Positions 25,454-34,625 of a stretch of 64,000 nt of DNA are shown in pieces. A program made the translations under genes and the position numbers. The stretch's first letter is position 1. Each line of letters starts with the position of its first letter. A model generated the notes under the pieces. It saw nothing but the letters and a program-made list of their open reading frames with translations, was not told the DNA's origin and searched no databases. Source of the DNA: Ruminococcus albus AD2013 (lineage in GTDB: Bacteria; Bacillota; Clostridia; Oscillospirales; Ruminococcaceae); assembly GCF_000526775.1 (NCBI RefSeq), contig NZ_JAGS01000001.1, forward strand, positions 1,178,001 through 1,242,000, read 5' to 3'.

Positions 25454-27490
25454 TCATTCATTTTCTTCAGTCATTTTCCTTAACTTTACAAGTGTATCCG
25501 ATTCTTCCAGCTCCACTTTTTTGTGTGCGGGAAGCAAATTGATCATCATAGTCGCCCCGTCATAGGATATCAGCTCTTTATCCCTGAAAATATCAATAAT
25601 GATCCTAAGCTTGCAGTAATTCATGCTGTCGCTTGAAAGACGCATGAACAGCGCATCAAGGCTTATCTCTCTGACACTGTTGAGATACTTGTATACCCCA
25701 ACAAGTTCAGCTCGCTCGGGTATGACCTTCTTTATAAAACTTACGGGTACTTCCTCTCCGTTGATTATTTTTTCGTATGTATCCTTTGCGGCGAAGTATC
25801 TCTCCTGCTTGACTCCGCTTAGTCTGTGGTCAACAACTTTAACCGAAACCGATTCCTTTGCATTGAACACATTTATATCCAGTTCAACCATCATATCGAT
25901 GAGGTCGCCCTTGGCAAAACACAGCTTTGTGGGGTCCTGTCCGAACATCAGTGCATAGGCATTAGTTCTGCCGTAGCTGAAAGCCACCTTTGTGTGGGCA
26001 TTGTCTTTCAGCCCGATGATGTCGGTAACTCTTGCCCCGAGTATGGCGAACAGCGGCTTGGGATTGCCCTCACCGATAGGCTCAAGAACACTTAGCCCCT
26101 TGACCATCTCAACATCTATATCCGCAGGCATCAGCACTTTATCCGCATAAAGTGTCTTGACCGCAGGCTTTTCAATGCCTGCCGAAAATTCATAGACCTT
26201 TGCCCTGAATTTTTCGATATCCTCTTCTTTCAGTGAAAATCCGCCTGCACATTCGTGCCCGCCGAATTTTGTCAGCAGGTCGGCGCAATAGGTCAGACAG
26301 CTGTGGATATTCAGCCCCTTTACCGACCTTGCAGAACCTCTCGCCATGCCGCTCTCTTCAATGGAGATTATTATGGCAGGCTTGCTGTACTTATCCAGTA
26401 TCTTTGAAGCCACAATACCGATAACACCGTGATGCCAGCCTTTTCCTGCCAGAACGATGACTCTGTGGTCAAGTACGCCCGGGTTATCTCTAATGTATCC
26501 CTCGATATCCTTCATGATATCCTGCTCGCACTTTTTGCGCTGTGTGTTCAGGGTTATCATGGTATCTACATAGCTTTCAGCGTCTTCGGGATCTTCACTG
26601 AGTATAGCTTTTACAGCTGTCAGCGGTGAACCGAATCTGCCCGAAGCATTTATAACGGGCCCTATCCTGAATCCGATATGGTCTGAAACTATCTTTGATC
26701 TGTCTATCTTCAATTTATCAAGAAGTATTCCCAGACCTGCATTTTCGGTATTCGGCAGATATCGGAATCCCGATCTCACCAGGGTCCTGTTCTCGCCTTT
26801 AAGTGGAACGATATCAGCTACTGTGCCGATGGAGCAAAGATCGGAATACTGCTCCAGGACTGCGTCATAATTACCGCCGTCAAGTGCCGCACAAAGTTTC
26901 AGCGCAACACCCGCACCGCAGAGGTCTTTAAAACTGCTGGGGCAGTCAGGACGGTGGGGATCAACTATTGCTTCTGCATCGGGAAGGGCTTCGCCCACCT
27001 GATGGTGATCGGTGACCACAAGCTTGATACCCAGCTCACGGCAGCGCTTAGCTTCTTCAACTGAAGATATACCGTTATCCACCGTAACTATGAGTTTTAC
27101 GTCCTTATCGGCAAGCTCCTCTATCGCCGCGATATTCATACCGTAGCCCGCTTCTCGCTCTGGGATATAGTACATGACATTAGCGCCCATGCTCTCAAGA
27201 TAATTGAAAAGTATCGAAGTTGAGGTTATGCCGTCGCAGTCGTAGTCGCCGTATACGCAAATCAGTTCATAGGCATCAACAGCCTGTTCTATGGTCGCTA
27301 CAGCCTTATCCATATCCTTTATCGCAAACGGGTCTTCAAGCTCCTGCTCGGTAAAAAAGCTTACGATACTATCCTCATCATCTATTCCACGGGCGGAAAG
27401 AATCTCAAGCACCAGCCTGTTAAGATCGGTCTTTTTCAGGAAATATTCGACCTTTTCGGCATCGGGCTTGCCTATCCTCCACTTGAACAT
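25454..27490 (-). CDS. recJ: Single-stranded-DNA-specific exonuclease RecJ
   Basis: A 5'-3' exonuclease of DNA repair and recombination (678 aa). The DHH phosphoesterase core shows VYGDYDCDGITST, VTVDNG, VTDHHQVGE and VDPHRPD; the DHHA1 part has GKGWHHGVIGIVASK, ARGSARSV and FGGHECAGGFSL. The ATG at 27490 is chosen because GGGGGT lies about nine bases upstream; the earlier ATG at 27505 overlaps that site. It heads a recJ-relA-MBL-hemZ-rlmD operon driven by the promoter at 27526-27554. Confidence 0.94.
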   Translation of the reverse strand: MFKWRIGKPDAEKVEYFLKKTDLNRLVLEILSARGIDDEDSIVSFFTEQELEDPFAIKDMDKAVATIEQAVDAYELICVYGDYDCDGITSTSILFNYLESMGANVMYYIPEREAGYGMNIAAIEELADKDVKLIVTVDNGISSVEEAKRCRELGIKLVVTDHHQVGEALPDAEAIVDPHRPDCPSSFKDLCGAGVALKLCAALDGGNYDAVLEQYSDLCSIGTVADIVPLKGENRTLVRSGFRYLPNTENAGLGILLDKLKIDRSKIVSDHIGFRIGPVINASGRFGSPLTAVKAILSEDPEDAESYVDTMITLNTQRKKCEQDIMKDIEGYIRDNPGVLDHRVIVLAGKGWHHGVIGIVASKILDKYSKPAIIISIEESGMARGSARSVKGLNIHSCLTYCADLLTKFGGHECAGGFSLKEEDIEKFRAKVYEFSAGIEKPAVKTLYADKVLMPADIDVEMVKGLSVLEPIGEGNPKPLFAILGARVTDIIGLKDNAHTKVAFSYGRTNAYALMFGQDPTKLCFAKGDLIDMMVELDINVFNAKESVSVKVVDHRLSGVKQERYFAAKDTYEKIINGEEVPVSFIKKVIPERAELVGVYKYLNSVREISLDALFMRLSSDSMNYCKLRIIIDIFRDKELISYDGATMMINLLPAHKKVELEESDTLVKLRKMTEENE

Positions 27491-27525
27491 CAATACTACC
27501 CCCATTTTAAAATAGTTTTCTATAA

Positions 27526-27554
27526 ATTATACCATATCTTAAAGATTTTTACAA
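27526..27554 (-). promoter_or_regulatory. Promoter of the recJ operon
   Basis: Minus strand TTGTAA, 17 bases, TATAAT with TGG before it. Confidence 0.8.
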
Positions 27555-27596
27555 GAGTAAATTAATTAAATTTATTATTATATATAACAAAAGGAA

Positions 27597-27633
27597 AGAA
27601 AAAGCACTTCTGCCATATTAACGACAAAAGTGC
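27597..27633 (-). terminator. Terminator of the ATPase gene
   Basis: Minus strand GCACTT / AAGTGC arms (27604-27609, 27628-27633) followed by five T. Confidence 0.7.
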
Positions 27634-27643
27634 CTGTATCGTT

Positions 27644-28708
27644 TTATCTGTGTTTTATCTCTGATATAAGTTTCTCGGCGAGTTTATCAAGCCCATCGAA
27701 GTCCATAGCGGAGATATAGTATTTTTCTATATCATCGTGTACAGCTTTGGCTGACTTTATAGTTTCGTAAACTTCCTCTGCAAGACTTTCCATGGTCAGC
27801 CTGTTCATTTTCAGTCTTCCGCGATATCGTGCTATTGCTGACCTGTCGTAAAATCTCGAAAGATTTATTTTTGCACAATTTTCAGGAACTAACTTGTTCA
27901 ATGGCGTTGAGGATAACAGTGCAAGCCCGAGTTCGGGTATAAGCAGATGTTCGTAAGCGGTATTATTTAGTCCGTGGCATGGGCTGAGTATAACGTCAAA
28001 TCCACGACGAACAGCTTCTGCCGCAGTCTTTTCGCATATAAGATGAGCGCAGGCGAAATCATCGTCATGCAGAAGATATTTTTCGATATAACAGTCGATG
28101 GTCTCTGTATGCGTCAAACAGCCATACTCGGTGAGTGCGGACAGCTGACGGATATCCTTTCTGCCTGTGCCGCTGCCTTTGCGTGGAAGTATCTTCTTAT
28201 AAAAGCGCATCAGAAAAGCATCAAGCTTTTCTTCGTCTATGCACCCGCGGGAACAACTGAAACTGTCACCGCAGACATTTGATAGCGCCGTCGTAAACCT
28301 TTTAGCCCTTGCCAGAAGTGACTTGTTCTTATCCGTAACTTCGATGATATCATCTTTGTTCATCATCAGTTTTTCAGCGTCCCAGAACTGTCCCAGGTCA
28401 ACTATCCTCTGACTTACTGCAGGATAAACAGGGTCAAAAACATGGGGAGACGTACCGTCAACAATAAGAACTCCCATCTCTTCAATAAGGACTGCATCCA
28501 GAGATTCGGGGTCTGAGGAACAGTAAAATCTCACTACGTGCCCGCTTTTCTCAAATTCATTGGCTATGCGTTTCATCAATGATGATTTGCCAGTGCCTGC
28601 ACCGCCTTTGAGGATATAAGTAAAGCGGTCTTTTTCCTCCATCAGCCTGCCGAACTCTGTTGAGAATCCCTGCTGTGTCATACAGCCAAGAAAATATTTT
28701 TCCGACAT
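27644..28708 (-). CDS. P-loop ATPase of the PRK06851 type, function unknown
   Basis: A 354-residue cytoplasmic protein with a Walker A motif GGAGTGKSSLMKRIA (about residues 35-49). It continues with RFYCSSDPESLDAV and VLIVDGTSPHVFDP, which resemble the spore-former ATPase family often labelled PRK06851. The second half, with ILSPCHGLNNTAYEHL, lacks a clear second P-loop. The family has no established role. It is a single gene between two terminators; a possible weak promoter lies upstream, and AGGAGGTG precedes the ATG. Confidence 0.75.
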   Translation of the reverse strand: MSEKYFLGCMTQQGFSTEFGRLMEEKDRFTYILKGGAGTGKSSLMKRIANEFEKSGHVVRFYCSSDPESLDAVLIEEMGVLIVDGTSPHVFDPVYPAVSQRIVDLGQFWDAEKLMMNKDDIIEVTDKNKSLLARAKRFTTALSNVCGDSFSCSRGCIDEEKLDAFLMRFYKKILPRKGSGTGRKDIRQLSALTEYGCLTHTETIDCYIEKYLLHDDDFACAHLICEKTAAEAVRRGFDVILSPCHGLNNTAYEHLLIPELGLALLSSTPLNKLVPENCAKINLSRFYDRSAIARYRGRLKMNRLTMESLAEEVYETIKSAKAVHDDIEKYYISAMDFDGLDKLAEKLISEIKHR

Positions 28709-28779
28709 AAATGCACCTCCTGTCGATCATGGTACATATTATGCCGTAACTTCCAATGATGTTAAAAGCTGAAGAAAGA

Positions 28780-28812
28780 TGCCCGAAAACAGCTTTGTAC
28801 TGCTTTCGGGCA
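28780..28812. terminator. Intrinsic terminator after the esterase gene
   Basis: Perfect nine-base arms TGCCCGAAA / TTTCGGGCA; read on the minus strand it is followed by a T-rich tract. Confidence 0.75.
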
Positions 28813-28845
28813 TTGTGCTTTATATGAAACAAAGAAGAGATCAGA

Positions 28846-29679
28846 TTAAATCCTCAGCGCCCACTTTACCGCTGCGTCTGTCCAGGCTTCGCATATGGGC
28901 TGGATATGTCCCTCCCATGTAGCGGTGGATTCATCACACAGGCTGAGACCGTGTCCGCCACGCTCGTAGATGTGAGATTCAAAAGGGATCCAGTACTTGG
29001 CAAGTTCTGTCATGTATAACAGAGAATTCTGAACCCTTACACAGCCGTCATCCGAACAGTGCCAGAGAAATGTACGGGGAGTCTGTCCTCCGACGTGCTT
29101 TTCCATAGCAAGATATTCCCTGAGTTCCTTATCATCCTCTCTGCCCCTCATAAGGTTGAGTATCGAACCCTCATGGGTAAATTCGGGGTCGCTGGTGATA
29201 ACAGGATAACACAGCATCGAAGCATTGACTTTGATGTCCTCGGCATTACAGCCAAGTGGCTTGGTGAGTATCTCATCGTTCCAGAGATTTGCCACAGTAG
29301 CCGCTAAATGTCCGCCTGCGGAAAAACCTGCAACTATTATCTTGTCAGGGTCGATATCGAACTTTTCAGCATTCTCCCTGACATACTTTATTGCCGCCGC
29401 ACATTCAAGGGCGTTCTGCGGGAATGCCCTCTGACAGGTGTATCGCAGCACAAAACAGCATATGCCGTAGCCTATGAACCTGAATGCAACAGGCTCGGCT
29501 TCCCTTTCGGAACAGAAATCATATCCACCGCCGGGACAGATTATCATAGCTCGGTGCTTCTTTCTGCCTATCTCCTCGGTGAGGGTGTGATAGTAGCAGT
29601 CAAGCGCAGCCCTGTCACCGATATCCCTGATGCCTGCCTTATCGTAGTCAAAACTTAGTTCGATGGTTTCCTTCTGCAT
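28846..29679 (-). CDS. Alpha/beta hydrolase, acetyl-esterase-like
   Basis: A 277-residue intracellular hydrolase of the acetyl xylan esterase/BD-FAE-like group. ICPGGGYDF forms the oxyanion region, GFSAGGHLA holds the nucleophile serine, the Asp is likely in HCSDDGCV and the His in RGGHGLSL. There is no signal peptide, so it would act on short imported acetylated sugars. It lies 36 bp after the VanY-like lipoprotein gene on the same strand and may be co-transcribed with it, though no functional link is evident. Confidence 0.85.
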   Translation of the reverse strand: MQKETIELSFDYDKAGIRDIGDRAALDCYYHTLTEEIGRKKHRAMIICPGGGYDFCSEREAEPVAFRFIGYGICCFVLRYTCQRAFPQNALECAAAIKYVRENAEKFDIDPDKIIVAGFSAGGHLAATVANLWNDEILTKPLGCNAEDIKVNASMLCYPVITSDPEFTHEGSILNLMRGREDDKELREYLAMEKHVGGQTPRTFLWHCSDDGCVRVQNSLLYMTELAKYWIPFESHIYERGGHGLSLCDESTATWEGHIQPICEAWTDAAVKWALRI

Positions 29680-29715
29680 AAAAAATTCTCCTTATCCGAC
29701 GGCCGAAAGCAGAAT

Positions 29716-30675
29716 TCACTCTGCGTCCTTATCCTGATTATGCTCAACTTCACCTGAAAGATCCGCAAAAACAATATAGCCGTCAACATTATTACCCGAT
29801 ATAAAAGTTTTATATTCAGATTCGTCAGCCCTTGTAGGTACCGGGATACTGGTGGTCGCACCATCACCGAGAGGTACAAAATATCCTGCGTACTCCAAGC
29901 CATTGTCAGCTGTAAAGTACAAGGGCTTTTCAAAAGTGTAATCCTTGATATCAGCAAGCATCGTATCAAGATCGGCAGGACCGTCAGCCTTACCCATATC
30001 CCTGATGCAGGCAGCAGCCTCCTTGCCTATGTAGCGCAGTCTGTCAGTACCCCGCATAACAAAGCCGTACTTATAGCAGTTGTTGGGTATCCATGCATAA
30101 TCCTCAGTACCTGTAAACTCCTTGTACTCGCCGTTAAGATTCAGCATAAGGTCAGCACATGAACCTATGCAGGTTTCATCGGTCTTAGCTGAACTTTCAT
30201 CATCGGGCATAAGCGATGTAATCATCAGCGTATCAAGACCGCAATACCCCTTGAAATCAACAGCAAGATTATTCAGCTGTATGAGCATTTCGGTTCTGGC
30301 TTCATCATTTGGATATGCCGCAGCCATCAGCATACTGCCATCTTTTCCAAAAAGGTACGAATAGAGCGGCTCGGTCTCACCCACAGTTCCGTTGAAAGGG
30401 TGGGCATTGTCAACCTGTACCAGCAGACCTTCACCGACGTTTTTCATTTCTTTATACTTGTAATTTTTAGTCAGCCTGCTGCTTCTGACACTGTCTTTAT
30501 TATCTTCCGCAACAACGGATGATTCAGCTGTATCGCTCTTATTACTGTTAGCCTTTTTACCTGATGCACTGTTGCCGCAGGAGGTGGAAAGCGCCACAAG
30601 AGCCAAAAGCATCACAGCCAATGCCGCTGCAATATTTTTATATTTGTATACTTTTATCCTGTTAAGATCCGACAT
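29716..30675 (-). CDS. Lipoprotein with a degenerate VanY-like (D,D-carboxypeptidase) domain
   Basis: A 319-residue predicted lipoprotein (signal ending LSTSC at about 33) with a Ser/Asn/Lys-rich linker to residue 70. The rest resembles VanY peptidases: LLVQVDNAHPF corresponds to the lvNxxhPL motif, LMITSLMPDDES to the SGYR region, and AWIPNNCYKYGFVMR followed by LRYIGKEAA to the WLxxxxxKYGFxLRY...HxRYVG region. The zinc ligands are gone: the SxHxxGxAxD segment reads GSCADLMLNL and the EPWH motif is absent. I infer a non-catalytic muropeptide- or protein-binding role. It has its own promoter at 30708-30737. Confidence 0.7.
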   Translation of the reverse strand: MSDLNRIKVYKYKNIAAALAVMLLALVALSTSCGNSASGKKANSNKSDTAESSVVAEDNKDSVRSSRLTKNYKYKEMKNVGEGLLVQVDNAHPFNGTVGETEPLYSYLFGKDGSMLMAAAYPNDEARTEMLIQLNNLAVDFKGYCGLDTLMITSLMPDDESSAKTDETCIGSCADLMLNLNGEYKEFTGTEDYAWIPNNCYKYGFVMRGTDRLRYIGKEAAACIRDMGKADGPADLDTMLADIKDYTFEKPLYFTADNGLEYAGYFVPLGDGATTSIPVPTRADESEYKTFISGNNVDGYIVFADLSGEVEHNQDKDAE

Positions 30676-30707
30676 AAAGCTGCACCGCCTTCATAATTGT
30701 TTATTCA

Positions 30708-30737
30708 ATTATAGCACATCTTTTTGTCAAATTTCAA
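30708..30737 (-). promoter_or_regulatory. Promoter of the VanY-like lipoprotein gene
   Basis: Minus strand TTGAAA, 18 bases, TATAAT. Confidence 0.7.
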
Positions 30738-30814
30738 CATTTTAATGAACTTAACTCACACTTTCATCACTAAATACAAATTGAAACGTAGCAATTTGTA
30801 CAAAAGCACAAGAC

Positions 30815-33532
30815 TCACGGAACATCGCGTACATAATCCGCAACTGACCGTAAAAACACCCTGCCCTCAGGTGAAGACATGAGCTTTTCAAAGTCACTTG
30901 TACAGACAACTACCCTGCCGCCGCCCATATCATATTCGTACAGGATAGCAAGGTCGTGATTTCTTTCAAAGTTGTCTATCATACGGACTATCACACGTTT
31001 ATCCGCAGAATTTCCGTCAAGTATCTCGCACTTCGATGACATCACGATATCCCACCATGCGGGTGTAGAGTATTTTTTGCAGGCAAAGCCTTTCAGCGCA
31101 GAGTGAGATATGTCATTTATAAGTCCCATCGTTCCCACCGGCTCTGGCTTTTTCATCATATTTGAAATCTCACGGAACATAGGATAGCACCAGAAATCCT
31201 GACAATAAAAGCCTTCGATAGAGTTTTCAAGCTTATCAAGATTCGGGAATATCAGTATTGTTTTACCCTCGGCAAGCAGTTTTTCAGCTTCGGTGCTGAC
31301 CTCGGAGAAGATATGAACGCCCTCCGGGCTAACTTTTCTTACATCGGGAATGATCTCTAACTCATAGTGATTTCGGATATCCGTGCCCTCAACTTCAACA
31401 GTCAGCACAGCATCGGTTATATTATCGACCGCAGGAAGATGAACGACCGCATGACAAACATCAACATAGTTTTCATCGGAATTTATAATGGCACTGCCTG
31501 TTTCACAAATATCTCCACACTCAAAACGGTAGACAACATTTTTTCCTGCAAGCGATTCAGGGCGATAGTTGACCAGCCTGATTTCAAAATTGAAATCACT
31601 TCCTGCCAGCGGAGTGTAGCTTTCAAAGATCGCCAATATCACTGCATCATTGCAGAATTCCCGCCATTCTTCAGGGCTAATTATACCCTTATTATCCATG
31701 AAAGCGTCAAGCATACCAACAAGCGCAGTTCCCTGCCCTGTGAAATCCTGAATATCCAGTATCTGGAATCCCGCGAGCAGTTTTGAGCGGAAGACAGATT
31801 CAAGTTCCTCCTTGTAGCAAGCTTTCGCCAGCTGACCGGAACAATAGAAGAGATCCTTGGCAAGATGAGCAAGGTCCTTTGCTTCAAGACGCTCGCGGAA
31901 TACCTCGAAGTTGCGGGCTTTCAAAGAACCTGTGTACTTTTCTATCTCATCAAAATCAGGGTAAGTTTCATACTGCCCTATCTCATGAGTGACGATGGGG
32001 ATATCGGGTACAAGGTCAGCATCTGCCTCAGTAGCTTTGACGGTTTTCATTGTTGTGCCGTACTGTATCTGCACTGTTCCGTCCTCTGATACAGCTGATG
32101 CGGCAGAAGCTTTTTCAGGCCTGATAATGCTGTCATAAGAAAGATAAGCGCCCGGCTTATCAGTCTGTATATGACCGAGAGGTGCATCACACATAGCGTA
32201 AGAACCGCGTATCAGTCTGTCTTTGGCGAGCCTGACGCCAACAAAGAAATCATCGTTCTCCACCACGCAGGGAGTCCACTGGAAGTTGTTAGAACCCTGT
32301 GTATAAAGATGTCTTTTGTCCGTTTTTTTGTACATACCCATTACTTCGTTGATACGTTCTTTACTGCCCCAGAGTTCGTTGCCCATGGACATCATGCAGA
32401 AGGACGGGTGATTTCCGAACTCCCGCAGCATAGTAAAGCCCTCTGATATAAGAAAATCCTGTTCTTCAGCATTGTAGCCCTCTTCATCCGGAGCATGGAC
32501 AGTACCCCAGAACGGAAGCTGAGGTTCCATGTAAACACCCAGAATATCTGCGGCGATAAATGCTGCTTCGGGCGGACAGCAGGTGTGGAAACGATAGTGA
32601 TTTATACCGAAACTGCGTGATATTTTCATAACACGCAGCCACTCATCAACATCGCAGGGTGCGTAAGCTGTCTTCGGAAAGATCATGCCGTCGTGCTTGC
32701 CCCGCAGGAAAGTACGCTTGCCGTTTACGATGAATTTACCGTCTGCGACGGAAAATTCCCGCATACCAAAAATGTGCTTTGAAATGTCACCATCGATATC
32801 AATAACAAGCTCATAGAGTTCGGGAGAGTGTTCGCTCCAGAGTTTAAAATTCTTACACATCGGGTACTCAGCGATCAGTCTGCCGTTGATATAAGTAAAT
32901 TCAACAGGTTCGCAGGCAGGTGCCCCATCAGGATAATTTACTGCCTTGATGACCGCAGTTCCACTTTCAACACCAATGATATCAGCAGTAACATTAACTG
33001 TTCCTGAATGTATATCGGGAGTGATGACAACATTTTTGCAGTGTGCCGCACCGTAGCCTATAAGTTCAATCCTGCCCAGTATACCGTTCCAGTTCGTCTG
33101 TGTATCACGGGAAGTCATGTGACAGCCCTTCGTCTTGTAGCCAACATTAGACACTTTTATGACAAGCTCACGCTCACCTGTACCTATGAATTCTGTAAGG
33201 TCGTAAATATGCGGCGCACAAAAGCTATCCTGAATTCCGAGAGAAACACCATCAACAAAAACTTCGGTGATACGTGTGCGTTCAAGAAAAAGCTCTAGTG
33301 ATGTACAATTAAGAGCATTAGTATCTATCTTCCGTCTGAACCACGCCCAGCCCTCAAATTTGTAAGTATCAGTAAGATGACCTGTTGCACGTTCTTCGTT
33401 GAACTTACCTTTATGGGCGTTTGAAGTCGTATTCGGTAGTTTAATATTTTCATTATATGTGACATTTTCACCTGTACAGTTATAGTCAAGAAACAGTTCC
33501 CATATCCCATGAAGGTTGATTTTTCCTATCAA
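30815..33532 (-). CDS. Glycoside hydrolase family 2 protein, specificity unknown
   Basis: A large (905 aa) cytoplasmic GH2-type beta-glycosidase. It has the N-terminal jelly-roll domain (WAWFRRKI, VFVDGVSLG), an immunoglobulin-like domain, and the TIM barrel with FLRGKHDG, NHYRFHTCCPP, the acid/base motif MSMGNELWG and a probable nucleophile in VTHEIGQYE. About 250 further residues follow with no known family. No signal peptide, so it would act on imported oligosaccharides. The TTG at 33532 is preferred because AGAGGTGAT lies just upstream; GTG at 33541 would add three residues. It is transcribed alone from 33566-33594. Confidence 0.85.
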   Translation of the reverse strand: MIGKINLHGIWELFLDYNCTGENVTYNENIKLPNTTSNAHKGKFNEERATGHLTDTYKFEGWAWFRRKIDTNALNCTSLELFLERTRITEVFVDGVSLGIQDSFCAPHIYDLTEFIGTGERELVIKVSNVGYKTKGCHMTSRDTQTNWNGILGRIELIGYGAAHCKNVVITPDIHSGTVNVTADIIGVESGTAVIKAVNYPDGAPACEPVEFTYINGRLIAEYPMCKNFKLWSEHSPELYELVIDIDGDISKHIFGMREFSVADGKFIVNGKRTFLRGKHDGMIFPKTAYAPCDVDEWLRVMKISRSFGINHYRFHTCCPPEAAFIAADILGVYMEPQLPFWGTVHAPDEEGYNAEEQDFLISEGFTMLREFGNHPSFCMMSMGNELWGSKERINEVMGMYKKTDKRHLYTQGSNNFQWTPCVVENDDFFVGVRLAKDRLIRGSYAMCDAPLGHIQTDKPGAYLSYDSIIRPEKASAASAVSEDGTVQIQYGTTMKTVKATEADADLVPDIPIVTHEIGQYETYPDFDEIEKYTGSLKARNFEVFRERLEAKDLAHLAKDLFYCSGQLAKACYKEELESVFRSKLLAGFQILDIQDFTGQGTALVGMLDAFMDNKGIISPEEWREFCNDAVILAIFESYTPLAGSDFNFEIRLVNYRPESLAGKNVVYRFECGDICETGSAIINSDENYVDVCHAVVHLPAVDNITDAVLTVEVEGTDIRNHYELEIIPDVRKVSPEGVHIFSEVSTEAEKLLAEGKTILIFPNLDKLENSIEGFYCQDFWCYPMFREISNMMKKPEPVGTMGLINDISHSALKGFACKKYSTPAWWDIVMSSKCEILDGNSADKRVIVRMIDNFERNHDLAILYEYDMGGGRVVVCTSDFEKLMSSPEGRVFLRSVADYVRDVP

Positions 33533-33565
33533 GCATATCACCTCTCGCCCCTATAATATAAATAT

Positions 33566-33594
33566 ATTATAGCATAATATATTCTGATTTTCAA
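33566..33594 (-). promoter_or_regulatory. Promoter of the GH2 gene
   Basis: Minus strand TTGAAA, 17 bases, TATAAT. Confidence 0.78.
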
Positions 33595-33633
33595 GGACAA
33601 CTTTAAACTTCGTAGGAAAATTCAAAATTTCTG

Positions 33634-33662
33634 TTGAAATATACAATAAGATATGATACAAT
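33634..33662 (+). promoter_or_regulatory. Promoter of dprA
   Basis: TTGAAA, 17 bases, TACAAT, about 30 bp before the dprA start. Confidence 0.65.
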
Positions 33663-33692
33663 AAAATAAAACAAAACATAAGGGGTGATGAT

Positions 33693-34553
33693 ATGTCAAT
33701 GACAGACAAACAAGCATTGTTCGCACTTTCGCTGATCTATACACCGGGTAAGGCAGGTATAGATTCTCTGATGCAGAGATACGACGACCCCGTAAAGCTG
33801 TTGTACGCCCTGCAAAACGATACTGACGAAGATATCCCGCACAGCTTTTCTGCCGCTGCAAAAGCTTTTGATTTTTCGCTGACAGAGCAGATACAGAGCT
33901 ATTGTGACGAAAGGGGCATCGGGGTAATAACTTGCTATGACCTGGATTTTCCAGAAAACCTTCTCGAGATCGACTGCCCACCCTTAGTGTTATACTGCCT
34001 TGGAGATAAGGAAGTTCTGAAAGAGCGTTCTTCATTGACGATCGTTGGTTCGAGGGAAGCCACGCCATATTCAATTGATGTTGCAAAATACTTTGCACGA
34101 ACCAAAGCCAGAGATGGTCATACGATAATCAGCGGATTTGCACGAGGAATAGACTCCTCCGCTCACACGGGTGCCATCGAAGCCGAAGGCACGACAGTAG
34201 CAGTACTCGGCTGTGGTATTGACTATGATTATCCAAGAAACAGCGCAGAGCTGAAAAACTCAATTGCACAAAAAGGCGCAGTTATTTCAGAATACCCTCC
34301 GTTAGAAAGCCCTGCAAAGGAGTATTTCACCATACGTAACCGTCTTATCGCAGGGCTGTCCAAAGCTGTGCTGGTTGTTCAGGCAGGAGTACACAGCGGT
34401 TCGATAAACACAGCCAGCCATGCAATTTCCCAAGGTAAGGATGTTTACTGTATACCCCCTGCAAACATTTTCAACGAGATCTATAAAGGACAAAGCGTAC
34501 TCTTACGCGATGGCGCTATACCTGCGTTTGAACCACATGATATCATTCTTTGA
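33693..34553 (+). CDS. dprA: DNA processing protein DprA/Smf
   Basis: DprA binds incoming single-stranded DNA and loads RecA in natural transformation. The 286-residue protein has an N-terminal helical part and the Rossmann-like domain with VGSREATPYS, SGFARGIDSSAHTGAI, AVLGCGIDYDYPRNS, SEYPP and FTIRNRLIAGLS. It ends shortly after the Rossmann fold, so the C-terminal winged helix found in many longer homologues is missing. AGGGGTGAT precedes the ATG. It stands alone, without topA or recombination genes beside it. Confidence 0.93.
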   Translation: MSMTDKQALFALSLIYTPGKAGIDSLMQRYDDPVKLLYALQNDTDEDIPHSFSAAAKAFDFSLTEQIQSYCDERGIGVITCYDLDFPENLLEIDCPPLVLYCLGDKEVLKERSSLTIVGSREATPYSIDVAKYFARTKARDGHTIISGFARGIDSSAHTGAIEAEGTTVAVLGCGIDYDYPRNSAELKNSIAQKGAVISEYPPLESPAKEYFTIRNRLIAGLSKAVLVVQAGVHSGSINTASHAISQGKDVYCIPPANIFNEIYKGQSVLLRDGAIPAFEPHDIIL

Positions 34554-34568
34554 TAAGCCGATTAAGCC

Positions 34569-34603
34569 AAAAAGACCGCAGCATACCGAAATAAGCTGCG
34601 GTC
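34569..34603 (-). terminator. Terminator of the rpsB-tsf operon
   Basis: Nine-base arms GACCGCAGC / GCTGCGGTC, followed by five T on the minus strand. It also lies just after dprA. Confidence 0.85.
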
Positions 34604-34625
34604 ATATTTATTGAAGATGTTTCAA

